From: Marivirga arenosa
Lineage (GTDB): Bacteria; Bacteroidota; Bacteroidia; Cytophagales; Cyclobacteriaceae
Assembly (NCBI RefSeq): GCF_030503895.2
Contig: NZ_CP129970.2
Location: 3,581,001-3,645,000 of the forward strand
DNA length: 64,000 nucleotides
Direction of reading: 5' to 3'
Position 1 is the stretch's first letter; every line of letters starts with the position of its first letter. Position numbers and translations under genes: made by a program. Positions 36,066 to 46,156 of this stretch are shown piece by piece. Under the pieces are notes generated by a model, which was not told where the DNA came from, ran no database searches, and saw only the letters and a program-made list of their open reading frames with translations.

Positions 36066-37370
36066 TTATAATTCAGGAATTTCAGCGACTGCAAAGGTAG
36101 AACCTCCTACAAAAATTAAGTCTTTGTCACTAGCATTTTTTTTAGCAGCCTCATAAGCTTCTTCAATTGAAGAATATCTTTCACCTAGTAAATCATATTC
36201 CGAAGCTTTGTTTTTTAGAATTAAAGCCTCTAATGCTCTTGGTATTTTTGCTTGAGTAAAATAATAGCATGCATTTTTCGGAAGTATAGATAAAACCTCA
36301 TCTAATTTTTTGTCATTTACAGAGGCAAAAACGAAATGAAGTTTTTCCTTTTCTTCTTTATCTATCATCTTTATCAAATGTTCAAAAGCGGCATAATTAT
36401 GGCCAGTATCAGCAATAATCTTCGCTTTGTTATAATCATTTGATATCCGTTGCCATCTTCCTTTTATACCCGAATTTACTATTACATTTTTTAAGCCATC
36501 TTTAATATGTTGCTCTGAAATGCCATAATTTTGTTCATTCAAAATGTCAATAGCCGTAAATACAGATTTAAGATTTTGCAATTGATAGCTTGCTGACATT
36601 CCTAATTCAAAATCAATGGATAAATCGTTTTTAAGACTATTTGCTCTACATTTCCAATGTGGGATCGTCTCCTCTATTGTAGAAATATCATAATATTTAG
36701 AAGCATCGTAATACGGAGCCCCTTTGGAATCAGCAATAGATTTAATAATTAACCTAAGTTCATTTTCATTCACTGAAGTAATAATAGGAGTTTTTTCTTT
36801 TATTATACCCGCTTTCTCTTTTGTTATTTCCTCTACGGTATCACCCAAAAATTGCTGGTGGTCTAAACCAATTTGAGTGATAATTGATAATTCTGGATTA
36901 ATGATATTAGTACAATCTAATCTACCTCCCATGCCCACTTCAATCACCGCAATATCCACTTCTTCTTCAGCAAAGTAATCGAATGCCATTGCAGTTGTTA
37001 ATTCAAAAAATGAAGGTTTTAATGATTCAATTATAGGTTTAAACTTTTCTACATATTGAATAACTCTAGATTCTGGAATTGATAATCCATTAATCCTCAT
37101 TCGTTCTGTAAAGCTCTTAAGGTGAGGAGAAGTATAGAGGCCTGTTTTATAGCCTGCTTCTTTTAAAGCCGATGCGATAAATGATGAGGTACTCCCCTTA
37201 CCATTCGTACCTGCAACATGAATATACCTCGTCTTTTCATGAGGATTATTTAAGTATTTTAATAATTCAATTGTGTTGTGTAAGTCTTTTTTATATGCAG
37301 CACTACCTACTCTCTGAAACATGGGTAACTGCTCGAATAAAAAAGCTTCTGCTTCTTGATAGGTCATCAT
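36066..37370 (-). CDS. folC: Folylpolyglutamate / dihydrofolate synthase
   Basis: The 434-residue protein is a Mur-ligase-fold FolC. The ATP P-loop GTNGKGS is at 54-60. The family motifs TSPHLKSFTERMRING, VEVGMGGRLDCTN (here IEVGMGGRLDCTN) and ITQIGLDHQQFLG follow. It adds glutamate to dihydropteroate and to folates in the cytoplasm. Directly abuts the TonB-like gene (one base apart), an odd functional mixture in this operon that probably reflects gene packing rather than a joint pathway. Confidence 0.94.
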   Translation of the reverse strand: MMTYQEAEAFLFEQLPMFQRVGSAAYKKDLHNTIELLKYLNNPHEKTRYIHVAGTNGKGSTSSFIASALKEAGYKTGLYTSPHLKSFTERMRINGLSIPESRVIQYVEKFKPIIESLKPSFFELTTAMAFDYFAEEEVDIAVIEVGMGGRLDCTNIINPELSIITQIGLDHQQFLGDTVEEITKEKAGIIKEKTPIITSVNENELRLIIKSIADSKGAPYYDASKYYDISTIEETIPHWKCRANSLKNDLSIDFELGMSASYQLQNLKSVFTAIDILNEQNYGISEQHIKDGLKNVIVNSGIKGRWQRISNDYNKAKIIADTGHNYAAFEHLIKMIDKEEKEKLHFVFASVNDKKLDEVLSILPKNACYYFTQAKIPRALEALILKNKASEYDLLGERYSSIEEAYEAAKKNASDKDLIFVGGSTFAVAEIPEL

Positions 37371-38225
37371 TTAATTAGCGCGAATCAAAAATGTAATGGT
37401 TCCTTTAGATTGAGGAGCAGTTCTACCTCCTGACGTTCTGCTGAAACTTAATTTAGCTACTTCATCTTGGTAAATTTTAACCACCTCAGCAGATACAGTA
37501 GTCTCAATAGCCCGTACAGAAATGACCTCTCCATTTCCGTCTACTCTAATCTCAAATACAATTTTACCACTCTGCTGTGAAGTATCGTTTGGTCTGGGAG
37601 GAGAATCCCATTTCCAACCGGCCATATCCAATGAGCTTCCATTTCCACCACCCTGAGGCCCCATCATAGCCTCGGCATCTACTTGCCCGTCAGGATTTCC
37701 TTGATCCCCTTTGTTGTTGGTAGTTTCTCCTTGTGAATCATTATTACCAGGAAATAAAGCATTAGGATTGGCTTTTGGCTCTTCTTTCTTCTCTTCTACT
37801 TCTTCTTTTTGAGTTTTTTCCTGCTTTTTTTCTTCTTTCTTCTCTTCAACCTTTACAGGTGATTCTTGATTACTAACTACCTCTTCAACAGTTTCTTCTG
37901 CTACATCTTCAGTAGTATTCTCACTCTCATCAATCACTTGTTCGGTTTCAGCACTTTCCTCTACTGACTCTTCGGTAGTTTCCTGTACTTCTTCAACAGG
38001 CTCTTCTTCAGTCACTTCCGTTTCTTGACTTGCAACGGGTTCATCACCTGATCCCGTATTATCCATACCTATATTTAATTCTATCCCATATTCTGGAAGA
38101 GGTGGATAAGGCTCCTTCCAAGCGGTTACCCATAGGAATAGCAGGAGCAGCAATATGTGTAGCCCTAATGATACGGATATTCCTATTATCCGATTTTTCT
38201 TTTCTCTATGTACATAATCACTCAT
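37371..38225 (-). CDS. TonB-like energy transducer
   Basis: From the start at 38225 (MSDYVHREKK) the protein has 284 residues. It has one membrane helix near the N-terminus (about residues 12-36), a long Glu/Lys/Thr-rich acidic-then-basic periplasmic spacer (about 60-165), and a C-terminal TonB-like domain with KIVFEIRVDGNGEVISVRA and GTITFLIRAN. It should couple the ExbB/ExbD proton channel to outer-membrane proteins or, in a Tol-like role, to cell-envelope constriction. Overlaps exbD by eight bases. The spacer is Glu-rich rather than the classical Pro-Lys type. Confidence 0.8.
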   Translation of the reverse strand: MSDYVHREKKNRIIGISVSLGLHILLLLLFLWVTAWKEPYPPLPEYGIELNIGMDNTGSGDEPVASQETEVTEEEPVEEVQETTEESVEESAETEQVIDESENTTEDVAEETVEEVVSNQESPVKVEEKKEEKKQEKTQKEEVEEKKEEPKANPNALFPGNNDSQGETTNNKGDQGNPDGQVDAEAMMGPQGGGNGSSLDMAGWKWDSPPRPNDTSQQSGKIVFEIRVDGNGEVISVRAIETTVSAEVVKIYQDEVAKLSFSRTSGGRTAPQSKGTITFLIRAN

Positions 38226-38613
38226 TCGGTTGTGCAGCAATTGATACTTTTGCTTTTAATGAGGCTGCTATTCCTGCTACTTTTACTAGATATTCTGTAG
38301 GAACAGTTTTGTCGATATGTAAAACTACAACTCCTTCGTCCGCATTTCTTAATTCTCTTTGAATAGCAGTTTCTAGGTCAGAAACAGCAACTCTCCTATC
38401 ATTAACGAAATAAAGCATATCTTCTGTTATCGTAACGCTAACTTTTTGCATTACGATATTGGTAGATTTACTGGAAGGCAAATTAACCGGTAAACCAGAA
38501 GGCGTAATAAAAGAAGAAGTAAGCATGAAAAATATAAGCAACAAAAATATGATATCAGTCATTGATGACATGCTAAATGCTGGATCTACATTATGTCTTG
38601 ATTTCATTGACAT
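38218..38613 (-). CDS. exbD: ExbD/TolR-family protein
   Basis: The 131-residue protein has one N-terminal membrane helix preceded by SRHNVDPAFSMSSMTDIIFLL. Its Asp in MTDIIFLLLIFFM is the proton-pathway residue of ExbD/TolR. The rest is a periplasmic domain of the usual length. It pairs with the ExbB-type channel encoded ten bases upstream. Whether the system energises TonB-type import or Tol-type envelope linkage cannot be decided. Confidence 0.9.
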   Translation of the reverse strand: MSMKSRHNVDPAFSMSSMTDIIFLLLIFFMLTSSFITPSGLPVNLPSSKSTNIVMQKVSVTITEDMLYFVNDRRVAVSDLETAIQRELRNADEGVVVLHIDKTVPTEYLVKVAGIAASLKAKVSIAAQPNE

Positions 38614-38623
38614 AGCACCTTAC

Positions 38624-39301
38624 TTATTTAGATTCTTGTAATAAATCAATAAACTCAACCGAAGTATATTCCATTTTATGGATTACTTTCTGAACTTGAG
38701 TCACTAAGTAATTATATCCTAAATAAGCAATAATACCCACCGAAAGACCTACAGCTGTTGTGATCATAGCCTCATAAATCCCTTCAGATAATAATTTAGG
38801 ACTAACTGAGCCTTCTTCCTGTGCAATGGCTATAAAAGCTTGAATCATACCCGTAACAGTTCCTAAAAAACCAATCATAGGTGCAGCACCTGATATTGTA
38901 GCTAATAGAGAAAGATTCTTTTCTAATCTGTAAATCTCTACTTTTCCTACATTTTCGATAGACACCTCAATGTTTTTAAGAGGACTACCAATTCTAGAAA
39001 CTCCCTTCTCTAACATTTTAGCTATGGGGGTTTCATTTTGACTGCATAGCATTTTTGCTTCATCAATCTTACCATCAGAAACCAAGGATTTTACCTGATC
39101 TAGAAGGCCAGTTGGTGTCTTGGAAGATTTCTTAATGGTTAATACTCTTTCAACAAAAATTGCAATTGCCGCTGCCGATAATAACAAAAGGGGAATCATA
39201 ACATATCCCCCTTTTAAAAGTAAGTCAAACAAATTAACGCTGTTTTCTTGAGCGTTTACCGCTGCAGAATCTGCAAGGGTAGTAACTTGTAATAGTGTCA
39301 T
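38624..39301 (-). CDS. exbB: ExbB/TolQ/MotA-type proton channel
   Basis: The 225-residue protein has three membrane helices (about 33-52, 130-150 and 170-192) and the family core SLLATISGAAPMIGFLGTVTGMIQAF, seen as LATISGAAP followed by LGTVTGM. A second core is ITTAVGLSVGIIAY. The N-terminal leader before the first helix is periplasmic. It forms the proton-conducting pentamer around ExbD. Encoded 11 bases after the SPOR gene and ten before exbD. Confidence 0.92.
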   Translation of the reverse strand: MTLLQVTTLADSAAVNAQENSVNLFDLLLKGGYVMIPLLLLSAAAIAIFVERVLTIKKSSKTPTGLLDQVKSLVSDGKIDEAKMLCSQNETPIAKMLEKGVSRIGSPLKNIEVSIENVGKVEIYRLEKNLSLLATISGAAPMIGFLGTVTGMIQAFIAIAQEEGSVSPKLLSEGIYEAMITTAVGLSVGIIAYLGYNYLVTQVQKVIHKMEYTSVEFIDLLQESK

Positions 39302-39312
39302 ATTTTATTTTA

Positions 39313-40095
39313 TCAATATTTCAAAGGCCAAGGTTGTTCTTTAAATTGTCCTGATAATTCTGTAGCTCTTGTACTAGCTGCAGCAAAACTTTCAGTTTCT
39401 TCAATAGCCACTCTATTGAATTTACTTTTTCCAAATGGAGGAATGATATAAGCATTCGTTCCATCTTTTATAAGTTCTTCTGCGTAGTCCTTCGCAAGAT
39501 CTTCATCAAAGAAACTTCCTACAACAACATATGAACGACCTGTTCTAGAATTTAGTGTATTCACTACTCCAACTTCTGGTTCTTCAGGTTCAATAACTTC
39601 TGGTTCTTCAGGCTCAACTGGTTTTTCAACCACATAAGTTGTTGTATCTTGAACTGGCTCTTCTACTACTGGCTCTTTTTCAGGCTCTTTTAGGAAGAAA
39701 AAATATACTAAAGCAACTGCAGCAATTATAATAATTGATAAGGTAATAATAATCGGAGCAGCTGATTGCTTTTTAGGTGGAGTATAAGAAGCTACTGGCT
39801 TTTTTTCTTCTTCAGTAGCAGTTGGTTCTTCTTGAGTTTCATCATCATCGTCTCCAAATGGATTTGGATCATAATCCTCCATGGAAAAAGGCTCATCAGA
39901 AGTCTCTGAGGTTTCTGAAGTATCAAATGAAGTTTCTACCTCTTTATCATCCTCAGTAGTGTTGAAGTCATCAGATTGATCAGAATCGCTTTCATCATCT
40001 AAATCAGGCAAACCGAAATCCTCATCATCTTGATCCGGTCCATTATGTAAGTTTTCGTCTTTATACTCTTCGTCTTTTTTGTCCTTCTTGGCCAT
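39313..40095 (-). CDS. SPOR-domain membrane protein, first gene of the ExbB operon
   Basis: The 260-residue protein has a very acidic N-terminal cytoplasmic part (about 1-105, Asp/Glu/Ser runs), one membrane helix (about 112-133), a Glu/Pro/Val spacer and a C-terminal SPOR domain (about 185-260, YVVVGSFFDEDLAKDYAEEL). SPOR domains bind peptidoglycan stripped of stem peptides at division septa. This favours a Tol/division role for the ExbB-ExbD-TonB set behind it. It leads a nine-gene operon. A weak TATATTTG box lies 120 bases upstream on the minus strand (40218-40225). Confidence 0.85.
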   Translation of the reverse strand: MAKKDKKDEEYKDENLHNGPDQDDEDFGLPDLDDESDSDQSDDFNTTEDDKEVETSFDTSETSETSDEPFSMEDYDPNPFGDDDDETQEEPTATEEEKKPVASYTPPKKQSAAPIIITLSIIIIAAVALVYFFFLKEPEKEPVVEEPVQDTTTYVVEKPVEPEEPEVIEPEEPEVGVVNTLNSRTGRSYVVVGSFFDEDLAKDYAEELIKDGTNAYIIPPFGKSKFNRVAIEETESFAAASTRATELSGQFKEQPWPLKY

Positions 40096-40250
40096 GTTCT
40101 GGTAATTTAAGGTTTACTCTAACTTAAAAGTATTAAAAAATCATAATACTTTATCAATAAACTATAATTTTTCAATAAAATCAATACTTATTTATAAGTA
40201 CATTTAATTACAAAAATCAAATATAATGGCAAATATTGATTTTAAAAACA

Positions 40251-41939
40251 TTAAAATGAATATGTGAAACCTCCCAAAACTTGGAACCCACGGTTAGGAT
40301 AACCCAAGAAATACTCATATTTGTTGGCTATCAGGTTATTAGCATGTAAGAAAATCTGGCTTCTATTGCTCAATTGATATGCTAATTTTATTCCTAAATC
40401 ATATATGGGTGGTATAGCTTCATCTATATTAAAGGAATAATTAGCATTTTCTTCTAAGAATATATTTTCATTGTTCATAGCACCTTGTAAATGTGCATTC
40501 AATCCTATTTTTAGTTTGTCAGCGATTACATAATCTGAATTCAGCTTGAGTCGAAACTGTGGTCTAAATGGCATTAATTGATTATCGCCAACATTATAAT
40601 AGAAATAGTCTCCTCTTAAATCTATATTCAAATTATCTAGATTCGTAGATAAAGCGAGGTAAGCATTGGCTTCGGTATTTTTTTCTGTAAAATACCGAGG
40701 AGCATATCTTAATTCACCCTCCGATTCATCAAAAATTGCAGCAAAACCGTAATTATATTGAACAGATGCAATACTTCCTCCTACTTCATAGCCTAATACA
40801 TTACTGATGGCACCATTCACTCCACCATAGAATTTTAAAGGCATTAAAGTATTAAATACTGGAATGGTATTGTCTAAATAAGGATTTTCATTTAAGAAGC
40901 TTCTATATTGATTTGCTCTTATATCACCCTTAAGCCCAATAAATAAACTTAATTTATCGAACACAGTATACTCAGCATTCAAATCTGGAAAAAGATGTGT
41001 TTTGCCCAAATTCTCTAATGTGTCGTTTTCATAGGCAATAATAATTCCCGCCTTTATTCTCAAATCATTCCAATTATAATGGATGCCAGGTTGGAAACGA
41101 ATTAAATTCCTATTTTGACTAGAATCTATTGCATTGAAATTAAGGTTAGAGAGAAATCCATTTAGATTGAAATAGGCAGAGATGTCTTCATTAATATCAT
41201 AACTATTATCTAAGGCATAGTTAAATGAAAACTCTGAATTTTCAATATTAGAAAACAGCTGATAGGAATTTAACCCCAACTTATAATGGTAATTAGAATT
41301 ATCATTTCGATCTTCTAGTTTTATATTAGCTCCAATTGAATGATAGGTTCTTTGAATACTATCTCGATCTACTTCATTTACTAAGGTTGTATCATAACCA
41401 TACAAATAGTTATTATTTCTTTCATAAAATGCGTCAGCTGAAAGAGCTGCATTTTGAAATATAAATTTTCCATATGGATTTATGTTTTGATATCCGGAGC
41501 CTGAATTCCTTCCATCAATAGGTCCATTAGCAAAGCTTTGATGTAGTAGATTTAAACCATAGCTTTTATCTTTATTTCTTTTGCTAGAGAAATTGCCTTC
41601 AAAATATGAAGCTCCATAATTTCCACCCCCTAATCTTACTTGGCTTCCATATAATTTCTCAAGTTTTTCATCTTGAATAGTCAAAACTCTAATCCGAGGA
41701 GACAATTTATTAAGTTCAGGAATAAACTGTTTTGAATTGAATTTCACATCAATGGAAGATTGACTTGATTTAGCATTCGGCACTTTTTTAAAATCTCTAT
41801 TTACCCTTGCTAAATCAATCTTTCTATCCTTTTCAATGATCACCTGAGAATCCTCTAGATCACCTTCCTGATTCCAATTATCCTGAGCTAAAACAGCTAT
41901 TGGAAAGCTTAAAATGACAATTAAAACATATTTTAACAT
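40251..41939 (-). CDS. TonB-receptor-like outer-membrane barrel
   Basis: The start at 41939 gives 562 residues and a normal signal peptide (MLKYVLIVILSFPIAVLAQ). An earlier Met would overlap the TPR gene. After about 90 residues comes a large region of amphipathic strands with aromatic girdles, ending GGFTYSF with a C-terminal Phe, as in TonB-dependent receptor barrels. No plug domain or TonB box is recognisable, and the length is short for a full receptor. It could be a transport barrel or a structural barrel paired with the periplasmic TPR protein encoded one base upstream. Confidence 0.7.
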   Translation of the reverse strand: MLKYVLIVILSFPIAVLAQDNWNQEGDLEDSQVIIEKDRKIDLARVNRDFKKVPNAKSSQSSIDVKFNSKQFIPELNKLSPRIRVLTIQDEKLEKLYGSQVRLGGGNYGASYFEGNFSSKRNKDKSYGLNLLHQSFANGPIDGRNSGSGYQNINPYGKFIFQNAALSADAFYERNNNYLYGYDTTLVNEVDRDSIQRTYHSIGANIKLEDRNDNSNYHYKLGLNSYQLFSNIENSEFSFNYALDNSYDINEDISAYFNLNGFLSNLNFNAIDSSQNRNLIRFQPGIHYNWNDLRIKAGIIIAYENDTLENLGKTHLFPDLNAEYTVFDKLSLFIGLKGDIRANQYRSFLNENPYLDNTIPVFNTLMPLKFYGGVNGAISNVLGYEVGGSIASVQYNYGFAAIFDESEGELRYAPRYFTEKNTEANAYLALSTNLDNLNIDLRGDYFYYNVGDNQLMPFRPQFRLKLNSDYVIADKLKIGLNAHLQGAMNNENIFLEENANYSFNIDEAIPPIYDLGIKLAYQLSNRSQIFLHANNLIANKYEYFLGYPNRGFQVLGGFTYSF

Positions 41940-41940
41940 A

Positions 41941-44900
41941 TTAATTCTTCGTTGAGTCATTTTCAATTACTTCATTCATTTCTAATGAGTTGCTAATGCT
42001 ATCATTCTTTTTACTTGAAATACTATCCGTTTCAATCCCATCTAGCCTGGTCTCCTCCTCTTTAATCAAATCAAGCTTTAATTGAGCTTCATCTTTTAAA
42101 ATTTTAGAATCTGAATTCTCAATAATAGAATTCAAGGTTGCCTTAGCTTGAAAAGACTCTCCCATTGCATAATAATTATCCGCTATTAATAAAAATGATT
42201 TGCCTAACCATGTTGAATAAGAATTATACGTTTTATTCAACTCAAACAAGGTATTGATGGATTCCTGATATTCCTCAGAATTATATTGCATCAACGCAAT
42301 CATATATTTTGATTCAGCCGCATATTCATCCTTTGCTGCATTTACAGCATTTTGGAAACTCACTTTTGCCTCATCGTACTTTCCTTGATAATAGTTAGCC
42401 ATTCCCTTATTTAAATAGGCTTCATTAACCGCATTAGCATTAACGGCTGCTTCTTTTATAATTAAATCAGCATAATAAATCATTTTACTATAATCAGATT
42501 GAGATTTAGCAATCTCCATTAAACCCGTATAGGCATTGAATTTATCTTTCTTATTCTCTGCATTATCTAGTAATTTTGAGAAGTATAATCTTGCTTTATC
42601 ATAGGCTTTATTCTGTAATTCTATTTCTGCTATTTTAAGAATTGATCTTTTATTAAAGGCCGTATTATTAGATTCAACTACCTCGTAAAATAGATCCAAG
42701 GCTTCATTGAATTGGTTATTTCGGTAATAGGAATCCGCTAGATAGTATTTAGCATCCGCTGTCAATGAATGATCAGGATAATTGTTAATGTAAGCTTGAA
42801 AAGAAGCAATGGCACGATCGTACTTTTGATTAAAATACAATGACTGAGCAGCATCAAATTCAATTTTAGTTACTTCCCCATCATTCGGATTAGCATTTTT
42901 ATAGGCTGTTAGATATTGATCAAGATCTTCCTCCTTATTCATAATGCCATATAATTCCTGCAAACCGGCTAATGCACCATTTGCTGTGGAATGAGTCAAA
43001 TAGTTATTAAGGATTAGCTTATAGTCACCTTCAGCTTTTTCATATTGCTGTAAATTAAAATAGGCAAGCGCTCTTTTAGCATATGAATAGGGTCTTAAAG
43101 GACTTTGTGGTAGATTTTTCAAAAGATTTGTAAACCCATTAATTGCAGTTTGGTACTGCCCGGATTCAAATGCCAATTGCGCTTTTTGAAAAATCGCATT
43201 GTCGTAATAATTCGAGTTTTTATAGTCATTTATTATCTTATCAAAACTCTGGTTCGCTAAAGTATTTTTTCCATTTATCGCATTAATAATCCCTTTTTGA
43301 AAATAAGCATAATCAATATTAGCATTCTTCTCACCTATCGCCCTTTGATAATAATCTAATGCTAATTCATATGATTTAGTCACATAATAACAATCCGCTA
43401 ATCGAATTAATGCGTCTTGATAGTAAATTGCTTTTCTTCCTTTTTTAACATACGCATTAAAATACCCTAATGCTTTCTCAAATTGCTTATCATTATATAA
43501 TGCATGAGCAATTCCATAATTTAAACTTGAAAACCAATCATCTTTTTCAACACTGTAATTAAATGATTTTTGGTATGCAGCGATGGCGTCCTTATACTTT
43601 TTTCCCGTAGAATATGACTCTCCCATCCAAAAGTAAGTCTCTCCTAATAATGTTTTATCCTGAGGATATTCTACAGATTTCTGAAATAACTGAACTGCCC
43701 TGAAATAATTCGCCTGGTTGAAGTATTCTGCACCCTGTAAAAAGGTAACTTTCTGATAGGCTTGTTTTAGCTTTAAAGATTTACTTTGAATGGACTCTAT
43801 AAACTCAATTGCCTGATTGTATTCATTTGAATTTAAATAAGCTTCACTTAATAATTCCTTAGCTTCCGTTACATAACTACTCTTTGGATATTGAGAAATA
43901 AAAGATTTTAATTCAGAAACTGCTTTTGATATATTAGATTCTTGTAGATAAAGCTTCGCAAGTTGAAAGTGACTTTCTTCAGTAATGCCCCTATTAAAAT
44001 CTAGCAATTTTGCTTGCTCATAGGCATTAGCGGCATATCTGTAATTCTCATTTTTAAGATATAACTCTCCTAAGTAATAAGCATTAAATTGAGATAGAGA
44101 ATCTTTTTCTATTCCTACTTCTTCAAATAATTGAACCGCTTCTTCAAAGTCTTTTTGCTGATAGGCTACATAACCCATTCGATATAATAATTCCCGATCA
44201 AGCTTTGATCTGCTCGCATCCCTGTATTCCTGAAAATATTGACTTGCTTTGCTATATTCATTTTGATTGAAATAAGCATCTCCTATTAACAATTTGATAT
44301 TCAAAGCATCAATCCTACTTAACTGAGGAAGTAATGTTTCAGCATGTTCTATTAAAGCCTTATAATCTCCTTTCTGATAATATATGTTGGCAATCATATT
44401 GGCAGTAGAGACTTTGTAGGTATCATTTTCAGCAGCCCTTTCCAAATCAATTAATGCATTATCAAAACTTCCTTGATTAAAATTGATGTATCCTGCGTAG
44501 TAATTTGCAGCTGATTGATACTCATTATTTCTTCTTTTCAATTGATTGAAAAGAGGTAATGCTTCATCAAATGCTCTTCTGCTAAAATAGGAATAAGCTA
44601 ATTTGAATTGATAGTCTTTTTGATCCTCTTCATTTAAAACATTATCATCCGTTTTTTGATAGTATTGAATGGCTTTTGCATAATTCTTTTCACGGAAATA
44701 GAAGTTTGCCAGTTCAAAATAAGCCTCAAAGGCTTTAGGATGTGATGGATTAGATTCTACAAAAGATTTAATTCTCTTTTCACCATCATTTTGATAAAGG
44801 TAAATCGATATTAAGGCACCGTAATATTCTGCATTTTTAGCCTTTAACTGATCTGCATTTTTATGCTGAACATATTCTTCGAATTTATGTTGAGCAGCAG

Positions 44901-45036
44901 AATATTGTTTATCCTTATATAAAGATAATGCATTGCTGTAAATGTCATTTTCACCTTCATTTACAAAAGCATATTGGCTAAAAAGAGTAAATGGGAATGC
45001 TATTAGAATTCCTGCTATTAAAATATTTTTAATCAT
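41941..45036 (-). CDS. Large exported TPR-repeat protein
   Basis: The start at 45036 (MIKNILIAGILIAFP) gives 1031 residues with a signal peptide ending LFSQ. Nearly all of the rest is tetratricopeptide repeats, well over fifteen. Many have the Y-A-x-x-A-F-x-Y / A-x-x-x-F pattern (for example YAKAIQYYQKTD and KYKDAIAAYQKSF). A charged Asp/Asn/Ser-rich tail ends the protein. Such proteins are periplasmic scaffolds. Its gene is coupled to an outer-membrane barrel gene downstream, so it probably serves assembly or function of that barrel. The partner is not known. Confidence 0.85.
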   Translation of the reverse strand: MIKNILIAGILIAFPFTLFSQYAFVNEGENDIYSNALSLYKDKQYSAAQHKFEEYVQHKNADQLKAKNAEYYGALISIYLYQNDGEKRIKSFVESNPSHPKAFEAYFELANFYFREKNYAKAIQYYQKTDDNVLNEEDQKDYQFKLAYSYFSRRAFDEALPLFNQLKRRNNEYQSAANYYAGYINFNQGSFDNALIDLERAAENDTYKVSTANMIANIYYQKGDYKALIEHAETLLPQLSRIDALNIKLLIGDAYFNQNEYSKASQYFQEYRDASRSKLDRELLYRMGYVAYQQKDFEEAVQLFEEVGIEKDSLSQFNAYYLGELYLKNENYRYAANAYEQAKLLDFNRGITEESHFQLAKLYLQESNISKAVSELKSFISQYPKSSYVTEAKELLSEAYLNSNEYNQAIEFIESIQSKSLKLKQAYQKVTFLQGAEYFNQANYFRAVQLFQKSVEYPQDKTLLGETYFWMGESYSTGKKYKDAIAAYQKSFNYSVEKDDWFSSLNYGIAHALYNDKQFEKALGYFNAYVKKGRKAIYYQDALIRLADCYYVTKSYELALDYYQRAIGEKNANIDYAYFQKGIINAINGKNTLANQSFDKIINDYKNSNYYDNAIFQKAQLAFESGQYQTAINGFTNLLKNLPQSPLRPYSYAKRALAYFNLQQYEKAEGDYKLILNNYLTHSTANGALAGLQELYGIMNKEEDLDQYLTAYKNANPNDGEVTKIEFDAAQSLYFNQKYDRAIASFQAYINNYPDHSLTADAKYYLADSYYRNNQFNEALDLFYEVVESNNTAFNKRSILKIAEIELQNKAYDKARLYFSKLLDNAENKKDKFNAYTGLMEIAKSQSDYSKMIYYADLIIKEAAVNANAVNEAYLNKGMANYYQGKYDEAKVSFQNAVNAAKDEYAAESKYMIALMQYNSEEYQESINTLFELNKTYNSYSTWLGKSFLLIADNYYAMGESFQAKATLNSIIENSDSKILKDEAQLKLDLIKEEETRLDGIETDSISSKKNDSISNSLEMNEVIENDSTKN

Positions 45037-45133
45037 ACTTCCTGTTGTATGCAATACCTAAATTATATTAAATAATCATATTAGCTGTTGATTAGTTAAC
45101 TACTAAATCAGCTTTTTATTTTAATTGATGTAC

Positions 45134-46156
45134 TTAATGCATCAATTTATATACCAATTCTTTCATCAACTGTGATTCATTGATATTTGCTGTTACTCCC
45201 TTAAACATTAAATCAGCTTGGAAAATATGGTTTAGATTCTGAATTGTTTTACCAAGATTGTAACGATTTACAGCTACTATATAATCTTTCGCAAAAAAAG
45301 GATTTACTCCAGCTGCACTCGCTACACCTCTTTCACTTTTATCTCCAGAATGATGTACTAGCAGGAGTTTTGTGAAAAATGAATGAAGAAAACCAATATT
45401 CACTACTGCAGGATGATTTTTGGGGTCTGAGGCAAAATAATTAAGAATTCGATTTGCCTTCAAAGCATTCCCCTTAATAATGGCTGATTGTAATTCAAAT
45501 ATATTGTAATCTTTATTGATACCAACATACTCCTGAATTAAAGCTTCTGTTATTTCTGAAGGTTCGTTAAAGTTTACAAGTACTTTATCAATTTCATTAG
45601 ATAGGCGCTCTAGGTTATTGCCAATATATTCAGTTAATAACATCAGAGCCTGCCTATTAATACCATGTCCTTTTGATTTCACATACTGAAGAATCCAATC
45701 CGGCACTTTATTCTCATATATTTTATTAGATTCTAATAGAATAGTGTGCTGCTGCAAGCTTTTATATATCTTCTTTCTCTTATCGAGCTTTTTATGCTTA
45801 TAACAGAATACTAAAACCGTTGAAGCTTGAGGACTTTGAAGGTAATTTTCCAGTAAACTAAAATCGAAATTGCTTTCAGTGAATTCACCCAAATTCTGAG
45901 CTTCCTTGACAATAATGACTTGCCTTTGCCCCATCATAGGAAATGATCTGGCAGCAGAAACAACTTGATTTAACTTTACATCTTTTCCGTATAGTATTTG
46001 CTGGTTGAACCCCTTCTCACTTTCATCTAAAGCATTCTTCTCGATATAATTACTGATTAAATCAATAAAATAAGGTTCTTCACCCTGTAAGAAATAAACC
46101 GGTGCGTAATTTCCGTTTTTAAGATCGGCCAGTATTTGCTCTGCTGATTGTGCCAT
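45134..46156 (-). CDS. holA: DNA polymerase III subunit delta
   Basis: The 340-residue protein matches the clamp-loader delta subunit. The start PVYFLQGEEPYFIDLI is the degenerate P-loop region of HolA, and the AAA-type core with GQRQVIIVKEAQNL and the C-terminal collar helices (KELVYKLMH end) follow. It opens the beta sliding clamp during loading. It lacks Walker A residues, as expected for delta. It stands alone, with 180 non-coding bases upstream in which I see no further gene. Confidence 0.9.
   Translation of the reverse strand: MAQSAEQILADLKNGNYAPVYFLQGEEPYFIDLISNYIEKNALDESEKGFNQQILYGKDVKLNQVVSAARSFPMMGQRQVIIVKEAQNLGEFTESNFDFSLLENYLQSPQASTVLVFCYKHKKLDKRKKIYKSLQQHTILLESNKIYENKVPDWILQYVKSKGHGINRQALMLLTEYIGNNLERLSNEIDKVLVNFNEPSEITEALIQEYVGINKDYNIFELQSAIIKGNALKANRILNYFASDPKNHPAVVNIGFLHSFFTKLLLVHHSGDKSERGVASAAGVNPFFAKDYIVAVNRYNLGKTIQNLNHIFQADLMFKGVTANINESQLMKELVYKLMH

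Noticed and set aside
36066-38225. Functional link between folC and the TonB system
   Set aside because: Adjacency alone; no shared pathway is known.
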